Shown: positions 61,116 through 64,000 of the stretch, one piece after another | Position numbering within the stretch: the stretch's first letter is position 1 | Layout of the letters: the number at the start of each line of letters is the position of its first letter | Assembly: GCA_019155185.1 (NCBI GenBank) | Contig: CM032800.1 | Coordinates: 17,104,438 to 17,168,437 of the forward strand | Length of the DNA stretch: 64,000 bases | Direction: 5' to 3' | DNA from: Beaufortia kweichowensis | Taxonomy: Eukaryota > Chordata > Actinopteri > Cypriniformes > Gastromyzontidae | Made by a program: the position numbers and the translations under genes | The notes under the pieces: model-generated | Database searches by the model: none | What the model was told of the DNA's origin: nothing | What the model saw: the letters and a program-made list of their open reading frames with translations, nothing else

Positions 61116-61894
61116 GCTGGATGTGACTTCCGGTTCCGGTTCACCGCTGCAGCGTCGTCTAAGTTTGGAGCTCTGCCGATCTGATACTAAAATCTAGTTT
61201 TCTATTTACGATACTAAATCTACTTTGCTATTTACTCTATTTTCATATTGTCAATATTTAAATACTTGATTCGCTCTCTCATATTAATACTAAACTGGTG
61301 TATATATGTGTATATATAACTCTGATAATATACATATTATTGTTATTATTATACATATATACATATTATTGATATATACCTTATACCTTTTTGACCAGCT
61401 ATTCTAATGGCGGATTTATCCGATGCGTGTCTTTCTGCTCTTTGTGCTTCTCATGCTGACGAACGGGAGGTGGTCGGAGAGTTTGCACGGACCCATTCAC
61501 ACCGGACCCGGTCTGCTGAACATCACCCCAGCCCCGGCACAACGCAGACAATCGAGGACCTCTTCCCCCGCTCTGCAACCTGACTTCGAGACCTCAGGCA
61601 CTTGGCACGCAAACGGTAATAAATCTACTCCTTCGCTTTTATCGTAACATGCATCTCCTGCCACATGTATAGCTTAGCTTCTTCCGTTAGCGAAAAGGGT
61701 TTCACATGTGATAAGCTGTCACGACATGTCACTCAAGTCACATAAATTACAGCATATAGAGTTTTTACAACCCACATATCAACATATAGAGACTGTGTCT
61801 GTTTCCCGAACAAACAAACATGTAGCATACTCTAAACCAAAATATACTAATCTAATTAATATTAAACTAGAAAACAATCTACAAATAGATGCAA

Positions 61895-62746
61895 CAAAAA
61901 GGCTAAAATTCGGCCTGCTTAACATCAGGTCGCTTTCCAACAAAGAATACATTGTCAACTAAATTATTACAGACCACAACTTGGACGCGCTGTGCCTGAC
62001 AGAAACATGGCTTAAAACAGATGATTTTACCAGTCTGAACGAATCTACTCCACAAGACTTTTACTATAAGCACGAGCCTCGTCTGAAAGGTAGAGGTGGC
62101 GGTATTGCCACAATCTATAGCAACCTATTCTGCGTCAATCTTAAATCTAGAAAATTTAACTCTGTTGAAATAATGGTGCTAAATATGTCACTTCCAAATG
62201 GTCGCAACAAACATTTGCCTTTCATAATGGCTACTATTTACAGACCACCAGGTCATCATGCAGACTTCCTTAAAGAATTAGCAGATTTTCTGTCAGAATT
62301 AGTAGTCACTGTAGATAGAGCCTTAATTGTTGGTGACTTTAACATACACATTGATAATCCAAAAGATGCGCTACGTATAGCTTTTATAGATATCCTGGAC
62401 TCGTCAGGTCCCAAACATAAAGATCAAAGCCATAATGCAATCAACAAAAATGAAGATCTTGACGTTGTAACAGAAACATTAAACAAAGTTTTTTCAGATA
62501 CTTTAGAAGTTGTCGCACCTATTAGATTAAAGAGAATAAAAGAAAGAACGCCAGCACCATGGTATAATAACCACACCTCAGCCCTAAAAAAAGCAACTAG
62601 AAAAATGGAACGTAGATGGAGGACTACGAACCTAGAAGTATGGCGTGATGCATGGAAAGAGAGTACTAACAAGTACAAACAAGCTCTAAAAACTGCCAAA
62701 TCCTCCTATTTCAGCAAGTTGATCACAAAAAATCAAAATAACCCGT
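61895..62746 (+). pseudogene. CR1/L2-clade LINE ORF2, AP-endonuclease
   Basis: It starts KFGLLNIRSLSNKEYIVN (61895-61959), with a stop at 61960. Frame 61981-62746 carries ALCLTETWLKTDDFTSL (catalytic Glu), GRGGGIATIY, FIMATIYRPPGHHADFLKEL and ALIVGDFNIHIDNPKD (Asp-x-Asn). After FIDILDSSG about 80-100 residues, including the SDH histidine block, are missing before APWYNNHTSALKKATRKMER. It is therefore an inactive nuclease. It ends in a stop at 62746, and RT continues in the next frame. Confidence 0.83.
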
Positions 62747-62835
62747 GATTTCTTTTTAATACAGTCACAAAACTGACTGAAAACAAATCATTAACAGAAA
62801 AAGACGCTAAACTGCAGCACGATAGTAATAACTTT

Positions 62836-63438
62836 ATGAAATTCTTTGAAAATAAAATCGAACAGATTAGAGACAATATTGCATCTACACAGCCAGCCAC
62901 CTCTATATCCCATAGTATCCCGTCCCACATCATGCCATTAGTACAACTAGAATCATTTAATGCTATTAAAATGGATGAGCTCACAAAAATAATAAATTCA
63001 TCAAAATCATCATTCTTTATATTAGATCCCGTCCCCACAAAATTACTAGAAGAAGTTTTTCCTGCAGTTTCGGAACCAGTGCTCAATATTATTAATTCAT
63101 CATTAGAATTAGGCTATGTTCCAGCAGCCTTCAAAATGGCAGTTATTAGGCCTCTCATAGAAAAACCTAATCTCGACCAGGGAGACCTATCCAACTTTAG
63201 ACCAATCTCTAATCTCCCCTTTCTATCAAAAATACTGGAAAAGGTTGTGTCCAAACAACTACTGACATTCCTAGCCAAAAATAGCATTTATGAAAAATTT
63301 CAATCAGGATTCAGGCCCCACCACAGCACAGAAACAGCCATGCTCAGAGTGACAAATGACCTCCTTTTAGCATCAGATCGCAGTGAAACCTCTCTTCTCA
63401 TACTACTTGACCTCAGTGTAGCTTTTGATACAATAGAT
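62836..63438 (+). pseudogene. CR1/L2-clade LINE ORF2, RT N-terminal half
   Basis: An open frame with [100 protein letters not shown] and motif [14 protein letters not shown]. Directly after the motif A region the frame leaves LINE sequence at 63439 (start of the hAT element). The rest of RT may lie beyond the window. Confidence 0.88.
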
Positions 63439-64000
63439 CAGGGGTCTTCAACTAAAATTGCTTGAGGTCCAGTAAATGAACTCTCCTCACCAGCCGAGGT
63501 CCGGACAATTATGTACTGCACGTAAAAACATAAATTGATGGCTTTCGCCAGACTAAAGAAATTAGTGTAAATATTTGTTTTTATTGAACAAAATACAATG
63601 TTATCATGTATATTGAATAATGTCTCTTCATATGTATAAGCATAAATAATCCTTCACAAATCAATCTCATTTTAATGCTGTTCTGTTACTGTATGTCCTT
63701 TCAGTTGCTTTGGTACAAAATATCTAAATTTATCCAGTAACAATGTCTGACAAAAATATGAAGGGAACAGTGCAAAATGCATCTCTAAATCTGCACAACA
63801 TGCATTCATTTCAACATTAACAACTTAAAAGGAAAACCTAAGTCTCTTTTCTTCTAAACTGAGATTAACAATCACAATCAATGAACACAAACTGTTCGCG
63901 CCGCACTCTGCTCTCTTCACTGTCTGTGACTGTTCGCGCTGCACTCTGCTCTCTTCACTGCACGTCTGACTGTTCGCACCGGCGCTGCACTCGAAACCTG
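63439..64000. mobile_element. hAT-type DNA transposon end (runs off the window)
   Basis: CAGGGGTCTTCAACT at 63439-63453 has the form of a hAT/Charlie-type terminus and interrupts the LINE RT. The remainder is A/T-rich without a transposase frame, then a short tandem repeat near the window end. The other terminus and 8-bp target duplication are outside the window, so orientation is unknown. Confidence 0.65.
63893..64000. repeat. Tandem repeat, about 50-bp unit
   Basis: Two to three units containing GCACTCTGCTCTCTTCACTG preceded by TGTTCGCGC lie at the right edge, inside the hAT-like element. Confidence 0.7.

Larger units (their letters stand above)
61116..63438 (+). mobile_element. CR1/L2-clade LINE, plus strand, 5' part
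   Basis: A leader (61116-61660), a trace of the ORF1 finger (CISCHMYSLASSVSEKGFTC at about 61650-61710), then ORF2 endonuclease and RT up to motif A, where a hAT element cuts it. ORF1 is otherwise missing. An ORF at 61408-61584 starting MADLSDACLSAL may be leader-encoded, but I cannot support it. Confidence 0.78.

Noticed and set aside
61423..61647. Small secreted-protein-like ORF (hydrophobic start)
   Set aside because: It lies in a LINE leader, shows no family motif, and the neighbouring frame is equally open.

Overview
This window looks like a repeat-dense interval of a teleost fish genome, probably cyprinid. The basis is the set of elements present: Tx1/Keno-type LINEs with a U2 snRNA junction, L2/CR1-clade LINEs, a Rex3-type RTE element ending in a TGGA microsatellite, a hAT terminus, and several gamma/epsilon-like endogenous retroviruses (ERVs). 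I recognise no host protein-coding gene, tRNA, rRNA, CRISPR array or bacterial feature. Almost every ORF is a decayed or partly intact piece of a mobile element.

Layout, left to right. 1-4488: Tx1/Keno LINE pieces (copies A and C), a partial solo LTR (family Y), and a 200-bp-arm inverted duplication at the ORF1/ORF2 junction. 4499-16784: ERV-A, a gamma-type provirus with a tRNA-Trp primer site and a leader of small hairpins. Its order is gag, protease, a 2H-phosphoesterase-like (CNPase-like) domain, RT, RNase H, integrase, then a TARG1/OARD1-like macrodomain fused to the end of integrase, then env. Its 5' LTR is split by a minus-strand solo LTR (family X). 16785-20500: LINE copy B, which ends in U2 sequence and is joined head-to-tail to copy E. 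20500-25758: ERV-C, truncated and carrying a family Z insertion in env. 25759-26786: LINE copy F. 26787-36779: ERV-B, a young provirus (two LTRs, 5-bp target duplication) with a 2H domain after protease, a UGA-CUAG gag/pro boundary, complete RNase H and integrase catalytic residues, and a solo LTR (Y) inserted between protease and RT. 37044-46790: L2 LINEs on both strands, a covarying hairpin array of unknown origin, and a nested stack (L2 containing solo LTR X containing a young gag-only LTR element on the minus strand). 46793-49290: Keno and CR1/L2 fragments and a second Z copy. 49290-51720: no recognisable gene. 51720-54875: an unknown interspersed repeat, a 21-nt minisatellite, an L2 fragment, Rex3 and a CA microsatellite. 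54876-61110: sparse sequence, then a minus-strand CR1/L2 LINE split by a third X solo LTR. 61120-63438: a plus-strand CR1/L2 LINE, cut by a hAT element that runs off the window.

Two themes stand out. First, the retroviral pol genes carry accessory domains that I do not know from described retroviruses: a 2H-phosphoesterase-like domain between protease and RT in two ERV lineages, and a macrodomain after integrase in one. Both fold classes act on nucleotide signals in RNA-virus/host conflict. Second, four separate leaders or leader-like regions carry arrays of short hairpins whose loops are conserved while stems change with base pairing kept. That pattern suggests RNA recognition, perhaps packaging.

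All homology statements come from motif recognition without a database search. Boundaries with a stated target duplication are exact; the others are approximate.
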